Of a stretch of DNA of 64,000 nt, positions 46,589 through 55,623 are shown in pieces. A program made the translations under genes and the position numbers. Each line of letters begins with the position of its first letter. The first letter of the stretch is position 1. A model generated the notes under the pieces. That model did not search any database, had not been told where the DNA came from, and worked only from the letters and a program-made list of their open reading frames with translations. The stretch is from Campylobacter concisus (GTDB lineage Bacteria; Campylobacterota; Campylobacteria; Campylobacterales; Campylobacteraceae): NCBI RefSeq assembly GCF_002913715.1, contig NZ_PPCE01000001.1, positions 1 to 64,000 of the forward strand, in the 5' to 3' direction.

Positions 46589-48439
46589 TTAAATTTTATC
46601 TTTGACACTTTCAATATACAAGCTTTGGCTTGGGAATGCGAAATTTAGACCATTTTGCTTTAAAATATCCATAATCTTTAGCATTACATCTTGCTTGACA
46701 TCTAAAAATTCTCCCCAAACGATAGTCTTTGCAAAACAATAAACTAAGATATTTATCGAGCTATCTGCAAAATCATCAACCACGACAAATAAATTTGATT
46801 TATATCCAGCATAATCATCAACCGAAACTATACTTTGTCTATATTTTAGCCCTTTTTTCTTTGCTGTTATATCCTCACTTTTGGCAATATCTGGATGATT
46901 TATCAACATAGTTTTTATATCATCTACACATTTTTTAATCTCATCAGTTGTTGCTCCATATTCAATGCCTATTAGCATTCTGATACGTCTACCAACTTTT
47001 CTTCTACTCCAGTTTCTAACAGGATCACTTGCTAGTTTTGAGTTTGGCACAAAGATTAAAGCATTATCAAAGCTTCTAATAGTCGTCTTTCTAAAGCCAA
47101 CCTCAACAACAGTACCCTCTATATCACCACAAACTATCCAATCCCCTTGCGAAAATGAGTTATCAAAGAGCATCATGACAGAAGCAAAGAAGTTTGCGAT
47201 GATGTCTTTTGCAGCAAATGCAACAGCAAGACCACCGATGCCAAGTGAGGCTATGAGCGCTGATATATCAAAGCCAAGCTTTTGAAGAATTAGTAAAAGT
47301 GCGATTATTAATACAATTACATAGACTACTTTTAAAACTAAATTTACGACCTCTTTTCGTCTACTCTTTTGTGCGATTTTATCAATTATTACTATGCCAT
47401 AACCATTTAGGATAGTTAAAACAAGCCATGAAAACGCTACTATGTAGACGATCGAAAAGATATTTGCTAGAGTTAGTGGCACTGGTACTGGATAAAAGCC
47501 AACACCTATACAAATATTTAGTGCATAAATGATAAGAAGTGCAGAGATAGGCTTTTTAACGATATCTACTATCTGATCCTTTGCCTCCTTTACGCCTTCG
47601 CCTGATGCAATAAGTGACATAAGCCAATATGTGAGTTTGGCAAGAATTCTTGTAAGTGAGACAAAAAATAAAAATACTGCGATTATAACTACGATCTTGC
47701 CAACGTTAAATTTTGCCGAATTTATAGAAGTTAACTTATTTATATATTCGACCGTATCGACTAAATTTAGCTCTGATAAGATCATGCTTGAGCTTAGAAG
47801 ATCGGCATTGTTTTTAAGATAGATTAAAATTTCCTCATCAGTCTCTTTTTTTAAATCAAGCTCGGCAAATGCATTATCGTAAGAGTTTGAAGTCTCATTT
47901 AGTGAATCTTTTAGCTCCTTTATGCTGACGTAAGAATTTGTTTGTAAATTTAAAAGTCCGTTATCTATCACCTCTTTTATAGAGTTTGCTTTAGCGCCTT
48001 TTTTAAATATCTCTTCAAGATTAATTAAAGCTGAGAAATATGCATAATCTATCTTCATTTTCTCAAGCTCAATAGCACTTTGAACGTAAGCATCTTTGTT
48101 TGATTGCTTCTCTAATCTAGCTACTTTTTTTTCTAAATTATTTTTTTGCAAAATAAATTTATCAATATCGTTTTGAGTTACCTCAATCTGCATAACATAT
48201 AGTGGAATTTTTTCCAAAAGGTCATTTTTTTTCTTTTGAAGTCCAGCTAAATTTGAATTATCAGCTTTTGTTGAGTTTGTATCTTTTTGCTGTGCTTTTA
48301 TGATTTGGATTTGGTTGTTTAAAGTTAAAATTTGATTTGTTAGGCTTAGTATATTTTCTTCTTGAGTTTTATTATTTTCAGCACCAAGAAGCATTACAAA
48401 TGAGAGCAAGACGATAGTTAAAATTTTACGCATTTTCAC
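46589..48439 (-). CDS. MscS family mechanosensitive channel with extended N-terminus
   Basis: 616 residues. Signal peptide (1-20), a periplasmic coiled-coil region (about 22-210), several transmembrane helices (about 240-400), then the MscS core: the pore helix ASLGIGGLAVAFAAKDIIANF (about 400-420) and a beta domain with SQGDWIVCGDIEGTVVEVGFRKTTIR. It releases solutes on osmotic downshock. The long N-terminus resembles MscK/YnaI-type relatives. It overlaps the carbonic anhydrase gene by 14 nt. Confidence 0.9.
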   Translation of the reverse strand: MKMRKILTIVLLSFVMLLGAENNKTQEENILSLTNQILTLNNQIQIIKAQQKDTNSTKADNSNLAGLQKKKNDLLEKIPLYVMQIEVTQNDIDKFILQKNNLEKKVARLEKQSNKDAYVQSAIELEKMKIDYAYFSALINLEEIFKKGAKANSIKEVIDNGLLNLQTNSYVSIKELKDSLNETSNSYDNAFAELDLKKETDEEILIYLKNNADLLSSSMILSELNLVDTVEYINKLTSINSAKFNVGKIVVIIAVFLFFVSLTRILAKLTYWLMSLIASGEGVKEAKDQIVDIVKKPISALLIIYALNICIGVGFYPVPVPLTLANIFSIVYIVAFSWLVLTILNGYGIVIIDKIAQKSRRKEVVNLVLKVVYVIVLIIALLLILQKLGFDISALIASLGIGGLAVAFAAKDIIANFFASVMMLFDNSFSQGDWIVCGDIEGTVVEVGFRKTTIRSFDNALIFVPNSKLASDPVRNWSRRKVGRRIRMLIGIEYGATTDEIKKCVDDIKTMLINHPDIAKSEDITAKKKGLKYRQSIVSVDDYAGYKSNLFVVVDDFADSSINILVYCFAKTIVWGEFLDVKQDVMLKIMDILKQNGLNFAFPSQSLYIESVKDKI

Positions 48440-49070
48440 CTCTTTTATCTGCTAAAAGTTTGAATGTACCTTCCTTTAAATCGTAGCTGAAAATTTCACC
48501 GGTTTCTATAATGTAGTGCCAGCCATAAATTTGAAGATTTCCTCTTTCATACTCCTCTTTTACATTTGGATAAGTCATTATATTTTCGATCGAATTTATC
48601 ACATTTAATCTCTCAGTTAGCCACGCCATCTTTACTGGATCGTCGCTTGTAAATTTAAGCACTTCTCGCTTGATCGGCTCTATTAGCTTTATCCAATTTC
48701 TAACATTTGGCGTAGTTTTGAGCTTTTTTTCATCCATATAAAGCGCTGCACATCCGCCACAGTCAGAGTGCCCGCAAATAATGATATTTTTGATATTTAA
48801 AAGCTCTAATGCATATTCGATAGCCGAAGTCGTTGCCAAAAATTCCTCGCTCACTCTATAAGGCGGCACGATGTTTGCGATATTTCGCACCATAAAAAGC
48901 TCGCCTGGAAGGCAGTTTGTTATCAAATTCGGTACCACTCTTGAATCAACACAGGATATAAAAAGAGTATGCGGGTCTTGTCTATTTTGTAGACTTTTAA
49001 AGAGCTCTTCATGCTCCAAAAAGCCATCTTCCATAAATTTTACCGCACCTTCAAGTAGCGAGTCATCCAT
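48426..49070 (-). CDS. Beta-class carbonic anhydrase
   Basis: 214 residues. Zinc ligands Cys40 and Asp42 with Arg44 in SCVDSRVVP, and His101 and Cys104 in HSDCGGC. It converts carbon dioxide to bicarbonate; in Campylobacter this supports carboxylation and growth in low carbon dioxide. Own TATAAT promoter; cotranscribed with the MscS gene. Confidence 0.95.
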   Translation of the reverse strand: MDDSLLEGAVKFMEDGFLEHEELFKSLQNRQDPHTLFISCVDSRVVPNLITNCLPGELFMVRNIANIVPPYRVSEEFLATTSAIEYALELLNIKNIIICGHSDCGGCAALYMDEKKLKTTPNVRNWIKLIEPIKREVLKFTSDDPVKMAWLTERLNVINSIENIMTYPNVKEEYERGNLQIYGWHYIIETGEIFSYDLKEGTFKLLADKRGENA

Positions 49071-49104
49071 AGAAATTTATCTCCATTTTTTATATTTTTA
49101 CGCG

Positions 49105-49110
49105 ATTATA
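49105..49110 (-). promoter_or_regulatory. -10 element of the carbonic anhydrase gene
   Basis: Minus strand TTGCTATAATCG, TATAAT 35 nt before the ATG, with ATGGAGAT as ribosome binding site. Confidence 0.6.
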
Positions 49111-49240
49111 GCAACTTTTATTTAATCTAAAAAATACTTTAATATATAAATTTTTAACTAATATAATTTATTAAAATTCTTTTTATTCATTGTTTAATTA
49201 TTTTAGGCTAAACTCATTCAAAAATTCATAAGGAGATAAA

Positions 49241-49939
49241 ATGAGTCTGTATGATAGGAACTACGCAAAACAAAATCAAGAAGAACTTGCGTATTCTCAA
49301 AGCTCACTAAGTACTTTTATAAAACAAACTTATCAACTTTTTGCAGCATCACTACTTTCAGCTACAGCTGGCGCCTATGTAGGTATTAGCATTGCTGGCG
49401 TTTTTGCGGCAAATAGATTTTTGTTCTGGGGACTTGTAATAGTCGAGTTTGCACTACTTTTTGGCTTAATGGCAGCTAAACGCAAAGAGGGATTAAATTT
49501 AATACTTCTATTTGCGTTTACTTTCATAAGTGGCCTTACGCTAACTCCGCTACTTTCAGCGATCTTGGCTATGCCAAGTGGAGCTGGTATTGTAGCTCAA
49601 GCATTTGGACTAACAACAGTTGCTTTTGGTGCATTAAGTGTCTTTGCAATGAATACAAAACGTGACTTTACAACAATGGGTAAAATGTTGTTCATAACCT
49701 TAATTGTTATCGTTGCAGCAGCTATTATCAATATTTTTGTTAAAAGTACAATGTTTCAACTTGTAATCGCAAGTATTTCATCGATCCTATTTAGCGCATA
49801 TATACTTTTTGATACGCAAAATATTATCCGTGGAAACTACGAAACTCCAGTTGAAGGAGCGGTTGCGTTGTATCTTGATTTTGTAAATCTATTTACATCG
49901 TTACTACAAATTTTAGGAATTTTTAATAGAAATGACTAA
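49241..49939 (+). CDS. BAX inhibitor-1 / YccA family membrane protein
   Basis: 232 residues, seven hydrophobic helices, starting MSLYDRNYAKQNQEELAYSQ and carrying the family segment FSAYILFDTQNIIRG (about 185-200) with conserved Asp residues that form the proton/calcium-sensing site. Bacterial members are pH-sensitive calcium leak channels or FtsH modulators. AAGGAGAT precedes the start. It overlaps the next gene by 8 nt. Confidence 0.92.
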   Translation: MSLYDRNYAKQNQEELAYSQSSLSTFIKQTYQLFAASLLSATAGAYVGISIAGVFAANRFLFWGLVIVEFALLFGLMAAKRKEGLNLILLFAFTFISGLTLTPLLSAILAMPSGAGIVAQAFGLTTVAFGALSVFAMNTKRDFTTMGKMLFITLIVIVAAAIINIFVKSTMFQLVIASISSILFSAYILFDTQNIIRGNYETPVEGAVALYLDFVNLFTSLLQILGIFNRND

Positions 49940-50315
49940 AGATGAGCGCATCTACAGAGTGATAGATGCGAATCTAAATAGGCTAAAAGAAGGGCTTCGT
50001 GTCGTTGAAGATATAAAAAGATATGTCTTTGATGACGCTAAGCTCGCCTACAAAATAAAATCCCTCCGCCATAAAGCAAAGATCCCACAAAAAGAATTTT
50101 TAAAATTTAGAAATTCACAAGAAGATGTCTTAAAAACTAGCACAAAAAGCGAGCAAGCTAGAGAAAATTTAGACGAGATAATCACTGCAAATTTCAAGCG
50201 TGCCCAGGAGAGCGCCCGCGTGCTTGAAGAGTGCTTTAAGCTTATAAATTTAGAACAAGCTGAGCTTTTTAAAGGTATAAGATATGAGCTTTATGAGCTT
50301 GAAAAAGAACTTTAA
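49932..50315 (+). CDS. ThiD2-like protein (stand-alone N-terminal domain seen before ThiE)
   Basis: 127 residues, all helical, with IYRVIDANLNRLKEGLRV at the start and SLRHKAK in the middle. This matches the short domain fused to the N-terminus of some ThiE proteins and known alone as ThiD2, a hydroxymethylpyrimidine phosphate kinase that replaces ThiD. Assignment is by motif memory. It would phosphorylate HMP-P in thiamine synthesis. Translation is coupled to the BI-1 gene by an 8-nt overlap. Confidence 0.7.
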   Translation: MTKDERIYRVIDANLNRLKEGLRVVEDIKRYVFDDAKLAYKIKSLRHKAKIPQKEFLKFRNSQEDVLKTSTKSEQARENLDEIITANFKRAQESARVLEECFKLINLEQAELFKGIRYELYELEKEL

Positions 50316-50338
50316 CTAAAAATTTAAATCTTTTCTTG

Positions 50339-50344
50339 TATAAT
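50339..50344 (+). promoter_or_regulatory. Extended -10 promoter of secG
   Basis: TTCTTGTATAATCG gives TATAAT with a TG extension 37 nt before the secG GTG codon. Confidence 0.7.
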
Positions 50345-50381
50345 CGCAAACAATTATTTTTAAAAATTTAAAGGAAATTTC

Positions 50382-50711
50382 GTGAGTTTAATATTTTTGA
50401 TCTTACAGTTTGCTCTAGCTGTCATCATAACTATCGCTGTTTTACTTCAAAAAAGCTCATCTATCGGACTTGGGGCATATAGCGGAAGTAACGAGAGTCT
50501 TTTTGGAGCAAAAGGACCAGCTGGATTTTTAGCTAAATTTACTTTTATCGTAGGTATTTTATTTATCTTAAATACACTTGCACTTGGATACTTCTACAAT
50601 AAAGATCTAAAGCGCTCTATCGTTGATACAGTAGATAGCAAATCTCTAGTCGTACCAAAATCAAGCGACGTGCCATCAGCTCCTAGCGTACCACAAACTC
50701 CAGCAAAATAA
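50382..50711 (+). CDS. secG: Preprotein translocase subunit SecG
   Basis: 109 residues; GTG start at 50382 with AAGGAAAT upstream. Two hydrophobic helices (about 3-25 and 50-70) and the conserved VLLQKSSSIGLGAYSG loop between them, then a Pro/Ser-rich tail. It assists SecYE during protein export. Followed two bases later by a polysaccharide deacetylase gene. Confidence 0.93.
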   Translation: MSLIFLILQFALAVIITIAVLLQKSSSIGLGAYSGSNESLFGAKGPAGFLAKFTFIVGILFILNTLALGYFYNKDLKRSIVDTVDSKSLVVPKSSDVPSAPSVPQTPAK

Positions 50712-50713
50712 CA

Positions 50714-51673
50714 ATGATAAAAACGTTTTTAGCGTCATTTTTGACGCTAACGTTTGCTTTTGCAGACGCCCATATCTTAGTTTATCATCGATTTGATGAT
50801 CCAAGACATGCAAGCACTGATATTTCAGTCAAAAATTTAAGAGAACAATTTGAATATTTTAAAAACAACGGCTACGAAGTCGTAAAACTCTCTAAGCTAG
50901 TTGATGCGCTAAAATCTGGCGAAGAGATACCAGATAACTGGATTGTTATTACTATTGATGATGGCTACAAAAGCTTTTATGATAACGCACTTAATGTTTT
51001 TAAAGAATACAACTATCCATTTGCTATGATGATATATGTCGAGGCTATTGCTGGAAAATATGGTGATTATCTGACATTTGATCAGCTAAAAGAGCTGGAA
51101 GCCTACGGCGAGATCGGCTACCACTCATACGCACACCCAAGGATGACCAAACTTAGTGATGAGGCATTAAGAGAAGATTTTCAAAAAGGTATAGAAACAT
51201 TTGAAAAGCATATGGGCTATAAACCAAAATTCTTTGCAGTGCCTTACGGTGAAATCGATAAAAGAGTAGTTGAGCTTGCAAAAGAATTTGGATTTTTGGC
51301 ACTTCTAAATCAAAACTCAGGCGCTGTTTCAAGCAAGAGCGACGTTTACGATCTTTATAGAACGCCTGTGATGAACGGCACCAAAATAGCACTAACGTTT
51401 AATAGCAAATTTTTAAATGCTCAGTGGATATTTCCAGATAGCTATCCACAAAATAATGCAATAGATAAACTCATTATAAAAACTGATACAAACGCCAGTG
51501 AAGGTAGTTTTTTTATGACTGGCTTTAATGGCTTTAAAAAGGTACCCATGACAAATGGGGTTTTTGAGTGTAAATTTAACCCACCGCTTGATAAACGCAA
51601 AGTTTTAATATCACTAAAAATAGATCATCAACGAAGTACAAAACTTCTAATAAAGGACATCAATGCTAAATAA
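50714..51673 (+). CDS. Exported polysaccharide deacetylase (NodB fold)
   Basis: 319 residues with a signal peptide (1-18, ending FAFADA). The NodB domain shows the metal-binding TIDDGY (about 79-84) and HSYAHP (about 138-143), and further motif PYGE (about 175). It would remove acetyl groups from an N-acetylated glycan, for example peptidoglycan or a surface polysaccharide; substrate unknown. It is inserted between secG and frr, which are neighbours in C. jejuni, and overlaps frr by 11 nt. Confidence 0.88.
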   Translation: MIKTFLASFLTLTFAFADAHILVYHRFDDPRHASTDISVKNLREQFEYFKNNGYEVVKLSKLVDALKSGEEIPDNWIVITIDDGYKSFYDNALNVFKEYNYPFAMMIYVEAIAGKYGDYLTFDQLKELEAYGEIGYHSYAHPRMTKLSDEALREDFQKGIETFEKHMGYKPKFFAVPYGEIDKRVVELAKEFGFLALLNQNSGAVSSKSDVYDLYRTPVMNGTKIALTFNSKFLNAQWIFPDSYPQNNAIDKLIIKTDTNASEGSFFMTGFNGFKKVPMTNGVFECKFNPPLDKRKVLISLKIDHQRSTKLLIKDINAK

Positions 51674-52220
51674 AATTTACGAAACACAAAAAGAGGGTTG
51701 CGAGAAGGCAATAGCTTCATTAAAACGTGACTTTACAACGCTTAGAACGGGTAAGGTAAACATTAATATTGTAGATCATGTAATGGTTGATTATTATGGT
51801 TCGCCAACTCCACTTAACCAAGTAGCCACTGTGCTTACAAGCGACGCTTCAACTATCGCTATCACGCCTTGGGAAAAAAGTATGATAAAAGCCATATCAT
51901 CGGCTATCCAAGCAGCAAATATCGGTGTCAATCCAAATAGTGATGGTGAGAGTGTTAAGCTATTTTTCCCACCTATGACCGTCGAGCAACGCCAAGAAAA
52001 TGCAAAACATGCAAAATCAATGGGGGAAAAAGCCAAAGTTAGTATAAGAAACGTAAGAAAAGATGCAAATGATGAAGTCAAAAAGCTTGAAAAAGACAAA
52101 GCTATAACTGAGGACGAGAGCAAAAAGGGACAAGATGAGGTTCAAAAGATAACTGACACCTACACTGCAAAAATCGATACTCTTGTAAAAGAAAAAGAAG
52201 CCGAGCTTTTAAAAATCTAA
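51663..52220 (+). CDS. frr: Ribosome recycling factor
   Basis: 185 residues, the standard length. With EF-G it splits post-termination ribosomes. Core motifs are [19 protein letters not shown] and the C-terminal helices with [13 protein letters not shown]. Its start lies inside the deacetylase gene, behind AAAGGACAT. In C. jejuni pyrE follows; here no gene follows. Confidence 0.97.
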   Translation: MLNKIYETQKEGCEKAIASLKRDFTTLRTGKVNINIVDHVMVDYYGSPTPLNQVATVLTSDASTIAITPWEKSMIKAISSAIQAANIGVNPNSDGESVKLFFPPMTVEQRQENAKHAKSMGEKAKVSIRNVRKDANDEVKKLEKDKAITEDESKKGQDEVQKITDTYTAKIDTLVKEKEAELLKI

Positions 52221-52240
52221 AATTTTTAGAAATTTTTCCT

Positions 52241-52268
52241 TATCTAGCTACTTTTATGTGGCTAGATA
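52241..52268 (+). terminator. Hairpin after frr
   Basis: TATCTAGC/GCTAGATA with three further pairs (one G-T) gives an 11-bp stem around a TTTTAT loop, 20 nt after the frr stop. No clear U-run follows, so it may be a weak terminator or a 3' end stabiliser. Confidence 0.5.
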
Positions 52269-52744
52269 TTCTCTCAAAATAATATTTCAAAAAAATATTT
52301 ATTAGCAAGTAGTTTATTTTTTGTCTGTTGTACTTTTATCTATTAAATATAAATAAAACCTAGACTACATAAAACATAGCCGCCACTTTAACTTTAAACT
52401 ATTTTCATGGATTGCTTTAGTTTAAATTCTTATTTTGGATTCGTCTTAAATTCTTTATTCAATATTATTAATTTTACATATATTTATACACAGGATTACT
52501 ACCTATTATGTATTTTGGATGTGCTACTACAAATATTATTTTGAGAATTTAAGATAGTCAAAAATAAAATATAAAAACTCTTAAACTTTTCCTTATCTTA
52601 CAATATCTTACTTTGAATAAGAAATTTACTACTATTTTTAGTTTTAGTAAATTTTGGACTGAATATTTATGGAAATTTTTTTATAGCCATTATGAACGAT
52701 AAATCTAGGTAATGCTTTATAAAATATACAAGGAATTAGATAGA
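52269..52744. other. AT-rich gene-free stretch between frr and the tRNA cluster
   Basis: About 475 nt with no open frame above 20 codons, no tRNA and no transposase remnant. It is notably rich in T and A with scattered TATTTTG and TTTATA words. In C. jejuni frr is followed by pyrE, so this could be the scar of a lost or relocated gene, though no trace of pyrE coding was recognised. Confidence 0.5.
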
Positions 52745-52834
52745 TGGCCGGGAGATAGGGATTCGAACCCCAGGAGGCTTTCACACCTCAACGGTTTTCA
52801 AGACCGCCGCTTTCGACCGCTCAGCCATCTCCCG
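52745..52834 (-). tRNA. tRNA-Ser (anticodon TGA)
   Basis: Read on the minus strand: acceptor CGGGAGA/TCTCCCG, D-arm GCTGAGCGGTC, anticodon loop CTTGAAA with TGA, a long variable arm as in class II tRNAs, T-arm GGTTCGAATCC and an encoded CCA. Decodes UCA and other UCN codons. Confidence 0.96.
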
Positions 52835-52891
52835 ATTAAAGATTTGTGATTATAACCAACTTTGCTTAAAATTTACTATAATCACTAAATT

Positions 52892-53047
52892 TTATTCTGT
52901 TTTTTCTTTAATATATGTGGCTCCATCATTTATCTTTTCTTTAGTCCATTCTTTAGCATTATGAGTGTCTTCTTTTACACCATGCCAAGTATTTGAACAA
53001 CCAGCTACGAAAAATGCCATGCATACTGCTAAAAGTAACTTTCTCAC
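52892..53047 (-). CDS. Entericidin-like small lipoprotein
   Basis: 51 residues, starting GTG at 53047 with AAAGGAAT upstream. The signal ends FFVAGC (lipidated Cys17), then SNTWHGVKEDTHNAKEWT, which resembles entericidin A/B (NTxxGxxxD) in length, lipobox and following motif. Entericidins form an antidote/toxin-like lipoprotein pair in E. coli, but single copies like this are common with unknown roles, probably envelope stress. It is placed between tRNA-Ser and tRNA-Cys. Confidence 0.75.
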   Translation of the reverse strand: MRKLLLAVCMAFFVAGCSNTWHGVKEDTHNAKEWTKEKINDGATYIKEKTE

Positions 53048-53080
53048 TTACTATTCCTTTGAGTAGTTATTTTTGAAGTT

Positions 53081-53154
53081 TGGAGGCGACACCCGGATTC
53101 GAACCGGGGATCAAAGCTTTGCAGGCTCATGCCTTACCACTTGGCCATGTCGCC
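53081..53154 (-). tRNA. tRNA-Cys (anticodon GCA)
   Basis: Acceptor GGCGACA/TGTCGCC, anticodon loop CTGCAAA with GCA, T-arm GGTTCGAATCC, discriminator T and encoded CCA. 74 nt. Confidence 0.96.
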
Positions 53155-53163
53155 GTTTTTTGG

Positions 53164-53250
53164 TGGTGCCCGAGACCGGACTTGAACCGGTACGGTAAAA
53201 ACTACCGAGGGATTTTAAGTCCCTTGCGTCTACCATTCCGCCACTCGGGC
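53164..53250 (-). tRNA. tRNA-Leu (anticodon TAA)
   Basis: Acceptor GCCCGAG/CTCGGGC, anticodon stem GGGAC around loop TTAAAAT with TAA, a long variable arm (CGGTAGTTTTTACCG), T-arm GGTTCAAGTCC and encoded CCA. 87 nt. Confidence 0.96.
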
Positions 53251-53258
53251 TAAATTAA

Positions 53259-53333
53259 TGGAGCGGGAAACGAGATTCGAACTCGCGACCCCAACCTTGG
53301 CAAGGTTGTGCTCTACCCCTGAGCTATTCCCGC
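53259..53333 (-). tRNA. tRNA-Gly (anticodon GCC)
   Basis: Acceptor GCGGGAA/TTCCCGC, D-arm GCTCAGGGGTAGAGC, anticodon loop TTGCCAA with GCC, T-arm GAGTTCGAATCTC and encoded CCA. 75 nt. Confidence 0.96.
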
Positions 53334-53439
53334 GTTAAAGATTGCAATGTTACCCAAAAATTGCTTAAAAATTTATTTTACAAAATGTAAATTTCAAAAT
53401 ATTGTAAGGCATAAAAAGATAAAATACCAAATCTTTTTT

Positions 53440-53515
<76 letters not shown>

Positions 53516-53617
53516 GTGCTTTACTGTCTCTTTTGCTTAATACATTTTCACCATTTTTTACTAAAATTTATGCCACATATATGTAAAAATTCAGATTTCT
53601 TTCGCTAAATTACAAAT

Positions 53618-54352
53618 ATGCAAAATTTAAAACAATATGTCAGTGAAATTTTAAAAAGTCATAGTGATGGCAACGATCGCGTCTTTAGCTTTGAATTTGA
53701 TGGACAAAAATTTTGGTTAAAACGTATTGAAAAAAACATTGAAGGTAGTTTTTTAACTAAAATTTTCAAGCCAAATCCTTATAAATCATTTGCCAGCGAG
53801 ATAAAAAAACTTGAAATTTTAAACGAAGCCAAAGCTCCTGCCCCAAAACTCATTCTAAAGAGTGATGAGTTTTTCGTAATAGAAGATGTTGGTGAACCGA
53901 TTTCTCAGCTTTTTAAGTATAGCAACGATGATAAATTTAAACATGAAATTCTATTAAAAGCAGCCCGCGCGCTAGCTGGGCTTCACGCATTAAATTTTGC
54001 GCACGGACGCCCGGCTCTTAGGGATATCGCCATAAAAAATGACGAGATAAAATTTTTAGACTTTGAGTCAAAATTTTTTAGCCATGACCTAGAGCTTCAA
54101 AAGTGTCGCGATCTGCTTGTTTTTATAGATGAGTTATTTCGTTTTAAAATTTCAGACGAGTTTGCAAGCGAAGTCATTAGCGAATATTTGGCAGCCGGAG
54201 GGAGTGAAATTTACGCGCGCTCACTACAGCTAATTATAAAATTTAAACCACTTTACTACTTGCTAAAACCATTTAAATCTCTAAATAAAAAGGATCTAAA
54301 CGCAGCCATCAGAACCTTTGAGTATCTCTTGCCGATCGCCCAAAATAAATAG
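53618..54352 (+). CDS. Kdo/InaA-type small-molecule or LPS kinase
   Basis: 244 residues, a eukaryotic-like kinase fold of the lipopolysaccharide kinase family. Lys of FWLKRI (about 31-36) would bind ATP, IEDVG (about 92-96) is the hinge, catalytic HGRPALRD (about 129-136) gives the H...D loop and FLDFE (about 145-149) replaces DFG. It probably phosphorylates a sugar of the LPS inner core, but other substrates cannot be ruled out. It stands after the tRNA cluster with its own weak upstream region. Confidence 0.75.
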   Translation: MQNLKQYVSEILKSHSDGNDRVFSFEFDGQKFWLKRIEKNIEGSFLTKIFKPNPYKSFASEIKKLEILNEAKAPAPKLILKSDEFFVIEDVGEPISQLFKYSNDDKFKHEILLKAARALAGLHALNFAHGRPALRDIAIKNDEIKFLDFESKFFSHDLELQKCRDLLVFIDELFRFKISDEFASEVISEYLAAGGSEIYARSLQLIIKFKPLYYLLKPFKSLNKKDLNAAIRTFEYLLPIAQNK

Positions 54353-54427
54353 CAAATTTCTTACCAAATTTATCTCCTCTTAACAAAAAATAAAATAATA
54401 TTCGCTATTAAAATTTAAAGGAAAAAA

Positions 54428-55552
54428 ATGTTTTTAAAACGAGGAAAAATCATCTTCAACATCCACCTAATAATTGGGCTAATTGCGGCTATTCCACTAA
54501 TATTCATGACTCTTTCAGCACCATTTGCGTCTTATAGAGAAGAGATCAAAAGTGCAATAAATAAAAATTTTATAAACTTAGTTCCTAGCGAAAAAGCAAA
54601 TTTAAGTTTAAATGAACTCCTAGCTAAAGCAAAAAGTGAGATTCAATTTGATACGCTTGAAAGCTTACAAATAGGTGGAGCAAATGAAGCTTATCGTATA
54701 AGCATTACAAAGGATAAAAAACAATTAAATTTCTTTATAGATCCAAGAAGTGGCGAGGTGATCAGTGAGGACTGGGGTGAGAAATTTCGTATCATTATCT
54801 TAAGCCTTCATAGAAATTTAGGACTTGCCTTGCTTGATAGTAAAGTGCCAGCCAATATCGGCAAACAAATAGTTGCGGTTAGCTCTATCATCATGGCTCT
54901 GCTTGCTATCAGTGGCCTCATCCTCTACGCACCAGCGATCAAGCGAAATTTCTTAAATTCACTAAAAATTAAACCAAAAGCAAAGGGCTACGCCTGCTTC
55001 TACAACCTTCACACCAGCCTTGGCACCTACGTGGCGATCTTGCTTGTGGTGATGTCACTAACTGGTCTTTACTGGTCTTATGGCTGGGTGAGAAGTGGCG
55101 TAAATAGCATATTTTTTGATCTAAAAATAGCTCCAATGAAAAAAAGTCTACCGCAATCAAATTTACTCCCAATAAGCGACGAGAAATTTAAAGAGATCGA
55201 GGCTGCGGAGCAAATTTTTAAGGATAACGTCACGCTAGAGCTAAAATCGCTCACGATAAACGTGCCTGAAAACAACCAAAGCACCTACACTATAAACTAC
55301 GAAACTAGTGAGAGCCAAGTGGGCAAACTAAAGCTTGACGCTAGCGCTGGCAAGATCAAAGAAAACAAGCTTGTTAGCAAGGCTGAAAGCATCCCAGAGG
55401 CAAAAAAGGCTGGGCGAAAAGTGCTTAGTCTGCACACCGGTGAGATGTTTGGCGAGATCGGCCAGATCGTATTTGCAGTATCATGCGTGATCGCAGTTTT
55501 ACTAATAATAACTGGCTTTTTGATGACGATAAAAAGGACTAAGGCACTCTAA
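54428..55552 (+). CDS. PepSY-associated transmembrane protein (PiuB-like)
   Basis: 374 residues. Four hydrophobic helices (about 12-32, 150-172, 198-220, 345-368) with PepSY-type extracytoplasmic segments between them, e.g. FFIDPRSGEVISEDWGEKFR and the conserved LHRNLGL before helix 2. Related proteins reduce or release iron from siderophores. In this window a TonB-dependent receptor lies 4 kb away, but no direct link is seen. Confidence 0.82.
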   Translation: MFLKRGKIIFNIHLIIGLIAAIPLIFMTLSAPFASYREEIKSAINKNFINLVPSEKANLSLNELLAKAKSEIQFDTLESLQIGGANEAYRISITKDKKQLNFFIDPRSGEVISEDWGEKFRIIILSLHRNLGLALLDSKVPANIGKQIVAVSSIIMALLAISGLILYAPAIKRNFLNSLKIKPKAKGYACFYNLHTSLGTYVAILLVVMSLTGLYWSYGWVRSGVNSIFFDLKIAPMKKSLPQSNLLPISDEKFKEIEAAEQIFKDNVTLELKSLTINVPENNQSTYTINYETSESQVGKLKLDASAGKIKENKLVSKAESIPEAKKAGRKVLSLHTGEMFGEIGQIVFAVSCVIAVLLIITGFLMTIKRTKAL

Positions 55553-55623
55553 ATAAAAGTAAATTTTTACCTTGCTTTGGGTAAGATTTTGAGAAATTTT
55601 TACTACAAACAAGAGAGAAATTT

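Noticed and set aside
46579-46614. Twelve extra N-terminal codons for the acidic protein
   Set aside because: They would overlap the MscS gene end and are basic, unlike the rest; AAGGAG marks the later Met.
49932-50315. Truncated ThiE
   Set aside because: The 127 residues are a complete domain with a normal start and stop and lack the ThiE barrel; better explained as a stand-alone ThiD2-like protein.
52269-52744. Remnant of pyrE after frr
   Set aside because: No frame or motif of orotate phosphoribosyltransferase could be seen in any frame.
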